From: Portulaca oleracea
Lineage: Eukaryota > Streptophyta > Magnoliopsida > Caryophyllales > Portulacaceae
Reading direction: 5' to 3'
NCBI GenBank assembly: GCA_029582165.1
Contig: CM055884.1
Coordinates: forward strand, 13,272,537 to 13,336,536
DNA length: 64,000 bases
In this document: piece after piece, positions 34,211-46,488 of the stretch
How the letters are laid out: every line of letters begins with the position of its first letter
Position numbering within the stretch: position 1 is the first letter of the stretch
The notes under the pieces: generated by a model
The model's database searches: none
What the model was told of the DNA's origin: nothing
What the model saw: the letters and a program-made list of their open reading frames with translations, nothing else
Made by a program: the position numbers and the translations under genes

Positions 34211-37200
34211 AGTAATATATAAATGGTACGTTGGGCGACATTCTGGCTCTAAAGGTGATCTTCGCTATACTTATTAATATTGAAGACTATGGGGCTCTTA
34301 ACTTATGAACCTTAATTGGTTTTACTTGTATCCTTTACCTTAACTTCAACCCTTCCCTGAGGGAGTAAACACCCCAACCTTTTATCTTCTAACAAGGTGG
34401 TTGCATATAGCGTCCCTGGGATTGATGTCTTTCAAACACTGGAATGATGATTAAAGTGATTCTCTCCAAATCATAATCAGGGGTGACCTTCTTCACGAAT
34501 TCCTTGGTCGCCATTAAACCATCGGCAGCAGTCTTATTGTCTTGGTAGTAATGCTTGTCCTAACCTTTGTTGAAAGAGGGTTATTCTAATCCATATAATC
34601 CATTTCTTCCCACGAGGAGATGATACGGTACTCTTAGTTTACTCTAAAACTTCTTTTTTGGTCCTCATAAACTTTTTATTGACCTCTAGATACTTCAATC
34701 ATAATCTTGATCATGATGATGGTGTTTTCTAAACTTTAACACATGTTGTAACATATACCCTCGATTTATTTATCAATACATAAGCAGAGGAGAGTGTTTT
34801 TGTAATACTTCTACATGTTCGTTGGTGATACGATATGGGAGATATCTTTGTGGGCGCTGAGTACGAAGGAGTTATCTGGAGATCTCCAAAAGCAATCTAT
34901 AGAGCACACTTGGTAGTGTTTGGAGAGATTTCCCCTTACGATGGTAAGTGTAGGCTTTGATGAACCCTTAATCGTAATTATCTCGTGTAATAGCTCCCTG
35001 ATTCTTTTATCCTTACCATATGTCTTAAAACTCTTTTCCCTAAATTTGAAATCATTCTTAGGTGAAATCTTAATAACCGTTGTTGCTCTCTTACGGTTTT
35101 CTCCAACATCCTTGGATATTTCTTATAGTTCTTGTATCCCTTTAACTTTATCACCCGTTATCTTCAATGGCATGGTAACTTGACTTAAGTAATCTCTGCA
35201 ACCTTGACTTATTTAACCCATAAAGAGCGTAAAGGTATTGGTGAGTCTGAAGACACGATTGTAGTCTCAAAATACCTATATTTTGTTTACGCAGCAACTG
35301 GTGTATACCTTTGAATTCAATCCCCTTGCTTGATAGTATATCCATTTCTAATAAGTCTCGAGAGGACTTCTATCCCTATACTGGATTGAGTTGGCTGCTA
35401 GATCTGGGTAGGGCATAACCAATCTCGAGGGGAGACTCTGTTCTTTCCTTGTTATCTTACACCTTATCCTGATTTTCTTTTTCTCCACCACGAATGGCGC
35501 TGGAATCCCTCTTAATGGAGTGTTGGTTTCAAAAAAATCCATTTTTTTTTAGCAACGTTCTGGTTGAGTCCTTAAACTTTCTCCTCCATATGTACATAGA
35601 TTAAGCCGTATGATGTCTTGAAGATGGACTTAATCCTTTGCATTTATTTGATTTCATAAATAATTACTCTCCTTGGGGTACTCTCGTAATTTCAGTAGGG
35701 AGAACACTTATATTTCCCCAAACTGTAGAGGTTCTAATGACTTAAACCTTAAGTTCCCTATGTGCTTGTGAGTGAAGGATTCTTCCAAATCTCATATATA
35801 TATAAAAGAATGCATGGGCTTATATCTAAATCGTCAATGAATTGGGGTCCTTTCCCATATGAATCTCCAAAGTTTTGTTATGTTCCTCCCTTCCGTTTGT
35901 GATTGATTCTGGCTTAATTTTAACCATGCTTAATATAATCTTGAATCTTTTCATCCTCGGCTAACTAGGCTCAGGGCCGTCTTTCCTTATTAATGATAGT
36001 ACATATCCCATGATATAGTTTGATGGTTGGGTAACTTCCCTAATTACTTCACTTTACGACTTAAAGGTCCATAATCCCCATTCATTATATCCTTTGATGA
36101 TGACTATAGAGGAGTAGCACTAGCACAGCTTGAAACCTTAAGACTTATTGTTCCAAACCTTTGGCATTATTTTACCCTTGGTTGCTATTTAATCCCTTAC
36201 TCTTAACATAAACTTGCCTTACGTTGTCTAAACGTAGAATTAGAAGGTGAGGATACAACCCTAATCGGTCGAATTTAGGTGCCTAATTTATAACTTCTCT
36301 CTTTTGATCGTCTAGACTTATCGGTAGTCATATGGTTGGGTCCTCCATACCATAGACTTTGCACTGATTCCTCAAATGGTACCCGAGTAGCGATAGAATT
36401 AAGTCCTTCCATATTTCTTATGCAGCACCTCTGGCTTTAACTTATCTTATTCATTGTTGTAGGTACGTGTGACTTTTTCCGTTTATTTAAACTCACCCTT
36501 CTGGCTATAGGTAGATGAGGGAGGTATATCCTCTCCTCAGTTATTTCCTAGCATGATTTCCTGGCTCTCTGAAATTGGATAGTAGGTACTTGAATAATTC
36601 ATCTCATTGTAGTAGTTCTTCCACATACATTTCTTTGTACGGTCTTGAGAATGTAGACGCTAATCGCTTACATCTATAGGGGAGATCATCCCTTTTTAAC
36701 CTAAAGTAGTCCTTATAACTCTTTGAAGCTCCATAAGTAAGTGTAGACTTAGTGGCTTAGTGACGATCCAAGCATATTCTGTACATTGGAATCATAACTC
36801 TTAACTCTAAACTTCCCTTATTTTTCTTTAACTTAGGAATTCTAATGGTAACTTGAATTTGAAATTTCTCAAGGAACTTTTCTTCAGTTCAGTGGAGTCT
36901 CAATACCTGATTATGAAGGACTTTCCGCATTACATCTGCCTTACGCTTTTAGGTAGCAACTTCCTTATGCTAATTCCTCCTTGCAGGGATGCTTAACCAT
37001 CTAAGATTCCTTATTATCCAATTATTTCATTAATTCCTATATCATTAGTTCTCACCCCTTGCCTTATGAGGTGGATTCACCTTTTCTTGCTTTTCCCAAT
37101 AAAATTACTTTTCTTAAACCCATTACCTCCCTTAATGGGGGTTAGTTACCTTACTATGGATCATTGGATTCAATAGCCCTAATGGCCGGGAGAGATAATG

Positions 37201-38584
37201 AAATTTGGGAACTTAGATCTAATAGGGGGGAATTTGTGGGGGAAACTGTGCTCAATATAAACTAAAACTCCGGTGGTTAGAGTCTGAATTTCCCGACTTC
37301 CTGTCACTCAATTTATAACCCCCATTGATGATTGACCTTTACTCATGCTAGGGATTTTCTGATTCATAGTAATTCCCGGAAATGTTCCTAGAATTTGTCC
37401 TAGGGTTCCTCATACGGAAGGGTAGCTTAAAGACATTGGGTTTGCCTTACGTTCTTATTGTGTTTAGGGTTAGAAGTTGTTTGCTGTGTAGGCATTGAGT
37501 ATTCTCTGGAACTATCGTACGTGACATTAAACAGTCACTCTTGACCTTATAAACATGGTAAAAGGATCTAAAAGGAAGGCACCTTGGGGATCCAGTAAAA
37601 TACGTAAAGTAATGATTCATGAAGCGGGGGTAAAATGAGTAATCAATAAATCAACATAAATAGGATAGAAGAAATTTTGAGGCCCGAAATTCACTTAAAC
37701 CTCTCTATGATTTCTTTACTTGACATACTTTCTTCCGAGTAAGGCACATACCCTAAATGCAATTAATTCCTTACTCCTTCGTTCTTGTTAACCTCATTAC
37801 CTCTATAAAAGTTCATCTCTTATTAAATCATTGCACCTATAGAACTCTCACACGATCCCTTTCATATAACGAGGTAAACAATAATATTCTTCTATAACGC
37901 TTCTTATCACTCATGCATTCTTAATGCCTTAAGATATACTCGTACATCCTATTATAACTTTATAATCATGCAAATACTTCAAGTGACCGTGCCAAACTTT
38001 ATACTCTACTTCTGGATGCTTTACATTAAACTTTCTTCATAAACTTGCAGAATTACTTCTAACTTAAATGTCCGTTCTTCAAGTAAACAACTTTAAACAC
38101 CGAATGAGTCACACACTATCCTTACATATATGCAATACCCCTCTTCTGCATGCAAGGTATCATTATAATCTTATCACTATTCCTTTTCCCTTCAATCTCT
38201 GGTTGAGAATATCTCACGTTGACATGTACAACCCCTAAATGTCCAGTTATGCCATCCTGGAATCATCATGCTTTAATTTCCATGAAGTTTCCCACTTATT
38301 TCACATCATTCCTCTATTTTCACTAAAATTCTTCAAATTTCTGGGAGAATTTCGGCAGAGTTTCTTCTGTAATTTGGACTTTTCCCCAAAATTAATTGGT
38401 GTTATTCAACCTGCAAAACATTCCTGCAATAATCACATAATCTCATGGAGTCCCAAACTCCTACATTCAATCAGTTCCCCTATGATTCACCAACACATTC
38501 TCCCAATGACTCCCAATTCCTACTCACATCATTCTCGTTTCCTTATAATGACATCAAGTCTCCAAGTATTCCACTTATAACTCC
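34211..38584. other. Interior of the LTR retrotransposon without readable coding sequence
   Basis: About 4.4 kb where gag, protease, reverse transcriptase and RNase H should be. I could not follow any of these domains in any frame on either strand. The sequence is either heavily decayed or replaced by unrelated non-coding sequence. Confidence 0.6.
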
Positions 38585-38596
38585 GCTCTGATACCA
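38585..38596 (-). other. Primer-binding site (initiator tRNA-Met)
   Basis: Read on the minus strand, TGGTATCAGAGC starts three bases after the LTR end ...GGGGCGTTACA. It is complementary to the 3' end of plant initiator tRNA-Met, the usual primer of plant LTR retrotransposons. Confidence 0.93.
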
Positions 38597-38599
38597 TTC

Positions 38600-41500
38600 T
38601 GTAACGCCCCGACTTGAGTAATCACAAGATTACGACTAATTACGTCATTAATCCTGTGATTAGCGCAGCGGAGGGTTAAAGCCGGGGTATTACCGCCGTT
38701 CAACCACTGAACAAGGCATCCACAACGAACAACCACCAAACCATCGCACACTTTAAACTTAAAACATACAACCTGATTAATATTACAACCACTTTACATA
38801 CATAAATCAATACAAACAATACACCACACTTCCACCTTTCAATCCCAATAGTTTCCCCGCTCTTGAATACCCATGCTTGCAGAGTCGTAAGACCTCCTTC
38901 TTGCCATGATTAAACCTACCTCGGCTCCAGTAAAGCTAGCTTTCTCTTGAACTCTTCTTGAATCTCTTGAATACTCGGGCCTTAAAAACAAAACATTAAA
39001 ACAACGCAAAGGTGAGTGGGGGAAACACTCAGTACACAAACCTCCAACATGTAAAACCGTTTCAAAAACGGTTTTTCATGCCGGCCTTTAAAACATTTCG
39101 AAAACGGGGAAGGGAACTAACTCATGCTATAAACAATGCAAACTTTATCGATAAATAGTTCTATGCACATGCTATGTATAACATTAAATTGATTTCATAC
39201 AGTAAAAATGTGGTCCCCTTTTTGAGGTCGATGCCGAAGCATCTCGCGCACGTACGCCCAAACCGACCTCGGGTTTGGATGGGTGACCGCTAGGCAGTCA
39301 GACGCTGGCCAGGTCGAGATTACTCCGATAGGAGCCTGTAAAAGGCTAGGCGCTCTAGCTACTGTAGAATAGGTATCGGGGCCACTTATAAAACACTAAA
39401 ATCGTTAGAATATAACTTATGCAATAAAACTGTACTTTGACTTTAAATAGAAAAAGAGTTGGACAATTTGCGTACCTGAAGCGAGTGAGTTGCCCGGTGA
39501 CGATCTCGGCTGGGGAATGGCTCGGGTCGACAGAACTTTGAGCTAAAACGATAGAGTTCGGTATTAGAATAGGAGCTATGAAAAGGTGAGGGCGTAGAAC
39601 CTCGCAACGAAGTTTTGGAAATAAAACGTATAAAAATTTCAGGTTTTTTTATGACTATAGTATTTTGGTCATAACTCGAGCTATAGAATTCGGATTTCGC
39701 TTTGCGAGTACTTTTCGGAAAGGGAAAAATACACTCTACGAGTTTGATGGCCGGGCCAGAGGCTAAAAAGGATGAGAAAGGCTCGAAAAGTGTTCCGGAC
39801 AGTAGCAGTAAATTACCGACATAAACAATAATGAAATTTTCGGGTGTTTGAGATAAAATCAAGAGACTTTGGTAAATGCTTTTAAACTTATGAGAGCTTT
39901 ATGAATCAAGGAACACTTGTAAGACATAAACTTTCAATTTACCAAAGAGGCTTTAAAAACTTCAAGGTACGATAAAACTTCTAAATACATTTAAGAGATT
40001 CGGTAAATTAAATCGATAACGGTAACATAGCTTTAAGGGTCTCGAGTCCTCCAAATCGAGCTCTATGGTTCTTACTTAGGTACTACATCTCAAGGGTCAT
40101 ATGACTTAAGTTACACACCCATAAAACCCATTATAAGCCCAATATAATCATATTTAATCCCTTAGAATACTTAGACAATTACCCAGAAATTTCCAGTTTT
40201 GTAGCTCTGTTTCCGGGTCCTATAACTTACTCTCCCGACATCGGGTTAAGGCATACCATATATTTTGGAAAGCTCGTCGAGTCCTCTAAAACTCTTATGA
40301 TGAACACTTTTCCAGAATCAAACTCCCTTTGGACGAAAAATACACAATAATACACTGACTCCAAAATTCGTATGTCATTGCGGCTTTACGGTTTTGGCTC
40401 TAACTTGAGTTATACAAATCGAAACCTCGAAATTCCAAAGCCAGCGTTTACTAACAACTTAGGCTACCTTTTACACTAAATTCTGGGCTCGAAACTAATT
40501 TTAGCATCCCCTATAAAAATCATAAAATGGGAAGTAGGTTCTGGGTATGTTTTTGCCTTAATACATGCTTCGTTTTCATCCAAACTTAATACCAATAATA
40601 TACCCAATGAAATCTAAGCATATCCTCACTAATATCCAGCATTTAGACCTCTAAAATTAGCATCTATACTCGTATAATTCACATGCAACATCACACAAAT
40701 ACTTGCACTTAATTTACACCACCATTAACACAATTTCCTTCACAATTCTCATGTAAATCATCTAAAAGACCATACATACTTAATTATCTTCACCAAACAG
40801 AAGGTATAACTCTAAAACTTCATCCAATACAACATGCATAACCATATTTCACCATCATCTTCATCAATTCACAAGAATCTCAACATATCTCACACAAACT
40901 TGCAACAAACACTTAGTTTCATTCACTAGAACCAACTTTGATAATCTATACTCTAATTTCATGAAAGAAAATAGTAATTTAACACAAAAACATCATGATA
41001 AAACTATAATATCAAAGCTTTCAAAATTCATAACAATGGAGGAGGAGAAAACTAGAGAAATACCACTTGAAAGGATGAATAAAATGGACTAGGATGAAGA
41101 GGAAGTGAGAGCTTCAAAAAGTGCCGGAAAATGGTCGGAATCTCGCCGGAAAACTGGCGCGCCGTAAAATGGAGGCAGGGGGTGGCTGGCTGCGTCGGTG
41201 GGGAGAAGGAAGAAGGAAGCTGAATTGGAGTTGTCTAGAATTTGAATTAAAAAGACTCATTGACTCCCCCTTAACCAATATATATATACCCCCTTTATTA
41301 ACTTAACTTAAAACAATGCTAAACTATTAAAAGTAACACTAATACTCTAATAATAATAATACTAAGATTCTGGATAAAATAAAAATTGGTAATACATAAT
41401 TACTTTAAATCGTAATAAATTTTTAATCGGGTTAAAAAGACGGTAAATCGGTAACCCGAAAATAAATTCATTTCGTTGCGGAAAATTAATCTATAAGTAA

Positions 41501-41727
41501 ACCGACTTTGAAATAAAATTGTAGAACCCAAAATAATTATAATATAAGGTTCTAAATAGATTAATAAACTCGGTTAATAGGTTTGACCGGTAAACCGACT
41601 TCGCCATTCCTCCGCAACCTGTCACCGTTAGCTAACCGCAAGGTACAAATTAATTAAATAACAAATTAAAACTAATTAAACAAGTTTAAACTACTCTAAT
41701 AGCTATGGTTTAGGGTGGGTTATTACA
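38600..41727 (-). repeat. Right LTR (5' LTR in element orientation)
   Basis: 3128 bp, partner of 30191..33329. As the 5' LTR on the minus strand it would hold the promoter of the element. Confidence 0.93.
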
Positions 41728-41755
41728 GTGTGTTTACTGTCTTACCATTTCCATG

Positions 41756-41950
41756 CTCTTTGGATTAGATAAAATGAGGTTTGGATGGATTGGATTGGGT
41801 TGGATTGGATCAGATTGGATTGGATAAGTTATGATGTTTTTTTGGGGAATTATGTTTTTAGAGAGATTTTTTTTTTTTTTGGAATTGTGTAAGGTTTTGG
41901 ATTGGTTGGATTGGATTGGACTGAAAAAAATTATTAATCCAAAGAACAGG
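41756..41950. mobile_element. hAT-like miniature element nested in the miniature CACTA
   Basis: CTCTTTGGATTA and the inverted AATCCAAAGAACAGG bound 195 bp of GGATTGGATT-rich sequence. The flanks TTTCCATG and TTTGCATG match at 7 of 8 bases, fitting a hAT eight-base duplication with one change. Confidence 0.65.
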
Positions 41951-42059
41951 TTTGCATGAAAGGATGAAGGAATACAAAATTACATGTCTTTTCCACCCTC
42001 ATTTAAATATGTGTGGGTATATAAACGTGGAAGTAAACCTTTTTTTTTTTGTAATGGGT

Positions 42060-44129
42060 CGGCCAATGCATGAACTACCCTGATTACTGTTCTCCGAACA
42101 TGCGAAAATGAACAAACCGAAAATAAATTAGTTAAACATAAAATGCCATTGATAAAAGATCCAAATTCTAAAATTTTTTGTTCTTATTTAAGAGGTTGTG
42201 CATTAACCTTTTTTTTATTGAGAAAAAGATGGACAAAAAAGTTCTAGGACCAATTATGAAAACCTATATATCATCATGATGAGGGTGCCTAAAGAAAAAG
42301 AAACAAATAATATCCACTCCGACTCAGATATTATCCAAAAGAAACATAAAAGAAATAAATAACCTCCTTTTTTATCACATTTTATTACCCTCCAATAGGG
42401 CTCAAGCTTCATGGAGAACATCTTTCATTGGCTGCCCCACCTTAATTACAGTACTTAAACATTGTGATAATATTGCTCTTTTTTTTTTTTTTTTAAAGTT
42501 TGTTTTCGCTTTTCACCCATCAGCTTCCTCAACCTAATCATTTTTTTTGGAATGTTAATATTGTTTCCGTTATGAAAATCATAAGTTTATGATGTGAATC
42601 ACGACACAGAAAGAGCTATCAATGGGATTTGAAAACTAATTTTTGTGTATTAATCAAATTCTAAAAACTGTAACGATTAATTTTTCAAACATATATAATG
42701 TCTAGTTACCTAAAAATATTACCATAACATTGATTATCAAAACTACTATCATAAAGATGTAATATTATAATTTTTTAATAAAATATTATATAAAAAAATT
42801 TCACTCGAATATAAATATAAAAACCTCATAATATTTACTACATGTCAATTAAAAGGGGAAGGAGGGAATATAATATACATAACGAGAACTATCGGGTTAT
42901 AAAATAGTAAACTGCTTCTTTAGTAATGAGATGCATGTTTAAATAACTTTTTAGAAAAAAGATCTATGATTGATTTCTTCTAATTATTCTTTTGATCACA
43001 TGATTGATTTCTTCTAATTTCTGTTTGTAATCTTATCCAATTCATTCATTGAAAATTATTACACAAGAAAAGTCAATGAAAAAAATAATAACACTGTCTA
43101 AAACATTTATATTATTAGGGCATTTATAAATTTTGTTCAATTGAGTAGGTTCGGGCATTTATAAATTTTATGTTCAAATTTAAGACTTAGTTAACTCATA
43201 ATGACTAAAGTGACAGTAAATTTTGTTTGAGTTTAGCCGTGTAAGTTTGACAATTCACGTCAAAGGTTATTCACATTTTGTGTCCAACTTGAATTGGGAC
43301 GGTTGAATTTTTCGACAATTGGACTTAACTAGAAAAGACACGTTTAAATTAATAACATCATTTCAATAAATTCACCAATTAAATACAGATTCATATTTAT
43401 AGGCCCAGTTAAAATGTCCCGCCTGCTACATAATATGGGCGTGGTGGCTTTTGTCAGTTTGTGAAAACTTGAATAATTATTTTTCTAACACTAGCACTAT
43501 TACAAGTTTATGAGTAAATTTTGCAAAGTCATTAATTATTTTGTTATTTATATTATTTTCTATCTGTGTGTATATAAGACTATGCAAATATATGATATTC
43601 AAGTTTAGAGTATGTGAAAAGTCTTGCACTTCTACTAAACATGAGGTTTAACTAAGGTTTCTTAATGCTAAAGGTGAGATTTGTTGTTAAAGACTCTTTT
43701 AAAGTTGTGAAGGATAGATATGGATGTCAAATGCAGATGTAACACTTTAGCAAAAACAACAATGACTCTGGAAACTCTTAGAAACTATATCTTCAATCCA
43801 AATGCAGCCGGATTCATGCAACTCAGGCTTTTTAGAAATATCTTGATATCTCATCCTAACAATATTCCCTTTTCGAGAGTGCAACTAGAGGTGCGATTTC
43901 ATATTGAGTCGTTCGATGGCTTTGGGGGGGGGATTCCTTTGTTTGGGGGGGGGGGGGCTCCGTTTCAACTGATACGAGGACTCTTATTGAGCATTCTTTC
44001 CACAAGAGTGGTAAAGCTCTAACCAAACAAAAAAAAAATGGAATGTTAAAATCTAAATGGCGCCTAATCAAGCAAGTATAATACACAGGGTCAAGTCACC
44101 AACAAAGGTGCCCAAATGGAGAATGATAC
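42060..44129. other. AT-rich intergenic stretch with homopolymer runs
   Basis: No recognisable exon or bounded element. It contains G runs near 43924..43932 and 43945..43957 and long T runs near 42479..42494. Confidence 0.4.
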
Positions 44130-44314
44130 ACTGACTCACTGAGTCAGTGACTCATCCTATGTGGCAATATGACATGGATAAAAAAAAATTCCTTTTACTT
44201 TTCAACCAAAATTTCTTCTTTAATTGTAAGGTGACCTAGATCCCATAAAAAGCTCTTCCCCAAAATTAAAAAAACGAAACCCAACTCCCCATTTCCCCAA
44301 AAAATTAAAACCCA

Positions 44315-44338
44315 CCCCCCCCCCCCCCCCCCCCCCCC
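44315..44338. repeat. Poly(C) tract
   Basis: Twenty-four consecutive C in a CT-rich leader-like region before the BIG5 fragment; the length is unreliable. Confidence 0.9.
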
Positions 44339-44476
44339 AAAACCCTCCTTTTTCTCTTCCTTTTTCTATGCCTCTCCTTCCTGGTCATCCCCTTCCCCCA
44401 AAACCCCAATTCAAACTTTTTCTCTTCTTTATCTTCCTCTTTCTCTATTTCATCTCCTTCCTCTTACTCGTACCAG

Positions 44477-44872
44477 TATTACTTAAATTTCCTTCAAGAT
44501 GTACTTTCCGAAAGTGGTCCATCCTCAAAAGACAACGAATTTGAAGCAGCGTTCGGAGCGATATGTGAGGAGATGCTTCTAATATACCTCAAGTGTGCTG
44601 GGATCCGGTCTAGCCAGCAGAAGCTGGTGACTCACTGGATTGTTCCAATGCCATCAGTGAAAAAGGAGGAGCTGTTAGCGCGAACTTCTCTGGCTTTGTC
44701 AGCACTGAGAGCTTTGATAAGTTTGGAGGAAACACTGTTTAAAAAGAACATTTTGCGGGTCTTTCCCTTGTTGATTGATCTTGTGAAAATTGAACACGGT
44801 TCAGGAGAAGTGCTCCCTGTTTTAAAGGACTTGTTTGAAACATGTATAGGCCCAATAATAATCGAATCGTGA
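44477..44872 (+). pseudogene. BIG5: BIG5-type ARF guanine-nucleotide exchange factor, C-terminal fragment
   Basis: An open stretch of 131 residues begins directly after a TACCAG acceptor-like site: YYLNFLQDVLSESGPSSKDN, later HWIVPMPSVKKEELLARTSL, ALSALRALISLEETLFKK, FPLLIDLVKIEHGSGEV and FETCIGPIIIES before TGA. This matches the extreme C-terminus of plant BIG5 (MIN7/BEN1), a Sec7-family exchange factor of about 1,700 residues acting in trans-Golgi and early endosome traffic. No Sec7 domain or other BIG5 exon is visible upstream, where the sequence is CT- and C-rich. A run of 17 A (44995..45011) lies 120 bp after the stop and could be a retrocopy tail, though related sequence seems to continue past it. 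The frame itself is intact, so expression as part of a chimeric transcript cannot be excluded. Confidence 0.8.
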
Positions 44873-45012
44873 TTGGTACAGTTTATAGTTATTTCTTTGG
44901 CACGATCGTCGACCGATTTTCTTCAGACCCAAGAGGTCATGGATGCCAAATTTTGTATAATATATACAGGTTGTAGAATGTGCTGCAGATATATAAAAAA
45001 AAAAAAAAAAAG

Positions 45013-46020
45013 CAAAAATGGTGGTCTTGAATAGTTAATTTCAGCTCAAATTTGCTTTCCTCGTATAGTTTTCTTTACTAAATTATGGTAATGGTTGTCA
45101 TCTTTAGCTGGGGATTTTTTTTCAATACTTGCATAGTTGCATGTCAGTTCATACTTTTATTATCATTTTGTTTTGGCACACACACAAAAATTGAATCTAT
45201 CCCCGCCCACTTTTCCCCATCCTGTATCTATTTCATTGTTTTTTCGTAAAAAAGTTCTTTCCCATGCCAGCTCTTATGAAGTGAAAGCAATAACTATATG
45301 TCTACTTGCTGCGTGCTTTGTTTTTTTTTTTTCAGTATCTGTGCAGCTGTACTCTCCGAAACATCCTGTGGTTGACATTGAAGTGTTCTTTTCACCGGAA
45401 ATTGACCGAAATGTCACCTCTAGATATTTATATAAAAAATAATGTCACCCAATAATTATTTATTATAAAATAGGGCTCTTAAAATTATTACACCAAAATA
45501 TAAGGCCCTTTAGACTTTTTTGGCAAAAATTAATCAACAAAAATCAAGTATGCGAGTAAGAGTGGAACAGTAACTTCTGTGGAGTCAAGTAACATGATTC
45601 ATTTAATTCAAAGATCAAAGTGGAAGATGGCTTTTGATTCTATCTAATTATAACACACAAGACAATACAAATTTTCAAAATTCAATGATTTAAATTGGAC
45701 GATAATAATTTTCAACTATCCAATTATTTTCAATAAGCTATAATTTAGTAATTTTTATTCATTGATCCAACATATAAAGTGATTGATACTACATATACTA
45801 CCTCTAAAAGCATCATTTTTAAGATAAAAGAAGATGGAAAACAGTAATTAATAATTTAATATCACATATCCTTCAATGAAAATAGTCATTAATATATTAT
45901 TGAAAAGTAGAACAGTTTACATTGAACAAGAGAGCATATGGGTTGACTGGATACTAGTTCGATATAACTACTTAGCTGGTATTAGCCATGATACTAGACC
46001 CTGTTCAAACAAGCTACAAA
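45013..46020. other. Non-coding stretch after the BIG5 fragment
   Basis: AT-rich, no exon or terminal-repeat element recognised. The first 100 bp may be the genomic 3' flank of the captured BIG5 piece. Confidence 0.35.
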
Positions 46021-46024
46021 AAAA

Positions 46025-46225
46025 CTACTTGAATGACCAAAATCTACTTAGCTAATCCAGCCACATGAGTTGTATGAGTTCTGTACAAATGACCAGAAAT
46101 TTATTTGCTAATCCAGCCATGATACATAAGTTGTATCAGTTCTGTATAAATAACCAAAAAACTACTTAGCTAATCCGGCCATGATACATGAGTTGTATGA
46201 GTTCTGTACAAATGACCAAAAGCCT
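46025..46225. repeat. Tandem repeat of about 65 bp, three copies
   Basis: Units containing CTACTTAGCTAATCCGGCCA and GAGTTCTGTACAAATGACCA recur near 46050, 46110 and 46170 with point differences; degenerate pieces continue to about 46320. Confidence 0.8.
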
Positions 46226-46488
46226 ACACAAACGGTTGGACTGGTGCTGTGGATTTCAAGCAATGACCAAAATATTGGAAGCTGCTGATAGTTTTATGAG
46301 TTCTGCACAAATGGCTGGAATGGTGCTGTGTATTTCACTCCCAATTCAGCTAGGAAACCCCAGTGAGCTTGGATGCACAAGACATTAGAACACAAAGAGG
46401 TCCCCTCAAACCCTCTGCATGGCTTAGAAACTTGGATGCATAAGACATTAGTTCTGAACGGAACTTAACAAGGGAAAGATGAATATAC

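Larger units (their letters stand above)
30191..41727 (-). mobile_element. Ty3/gypsy LTR retrotransposon, non-autonomous, 11.5 kb
   Basis: Two long terminal repeats (30191..33329 and 38600..41727) begin TGTAACGCCCCGAC and end GGGTGGGTTATTACA as written on the plus strand. A perfect five-base duplication GTGTG flanks them (30186..30190 and 41728..41732). The integrase remnant, primer-binding site and polypurine tract all show that the element reads on the minus strand, so its 5' LTR is the right-hand one. The interior (33330..38599) keeps only the integrase end; no gag, protease, reverse transcriptase or RNase H is readable. The integrase tail resembles the Tekay/Del group of chromoviruses. 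Confidence 0.95.
29614..42056. mobile_element. Miniature CACTA element, split by an LTR retrotransposon and a hAT element
   Basis: The left terminus is CACTACCAAAAAGGGG, and subterminal TAAGCGTGGAAAG/CCACGCTTAT motifs run to 30190. The right end is ...TTTTTTGTAATG at 42056, a TAGTG end with one transition, preceded by matching ACGTGGAAG and CCACCCTCA motifs. A three-base GGT duplication flanks the whole (29611..29613 and 42057..42059). Subtracting the 11.5 kb retrotransposon (30191..41727) and the hAT element (41756..41950) leaves about 0.7 kb with no coding capacity. Confidence 0.8.

Noticed and set aside
38239..38580. Plus-strand open frame of 113 codons just inside the right LTR
   Set aside because: It runs antisense to the retrotransposon, has no recognisable domain and no second copy to compare; composition looks random.
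44995..45011. Run of 17 A as proof that the BIG5 fragment is a retrocopy
   Set aside because: No target duplication was found, A runs are common here, and sequence after the run may continue the parental 3' flank. It is left as a possibility only.
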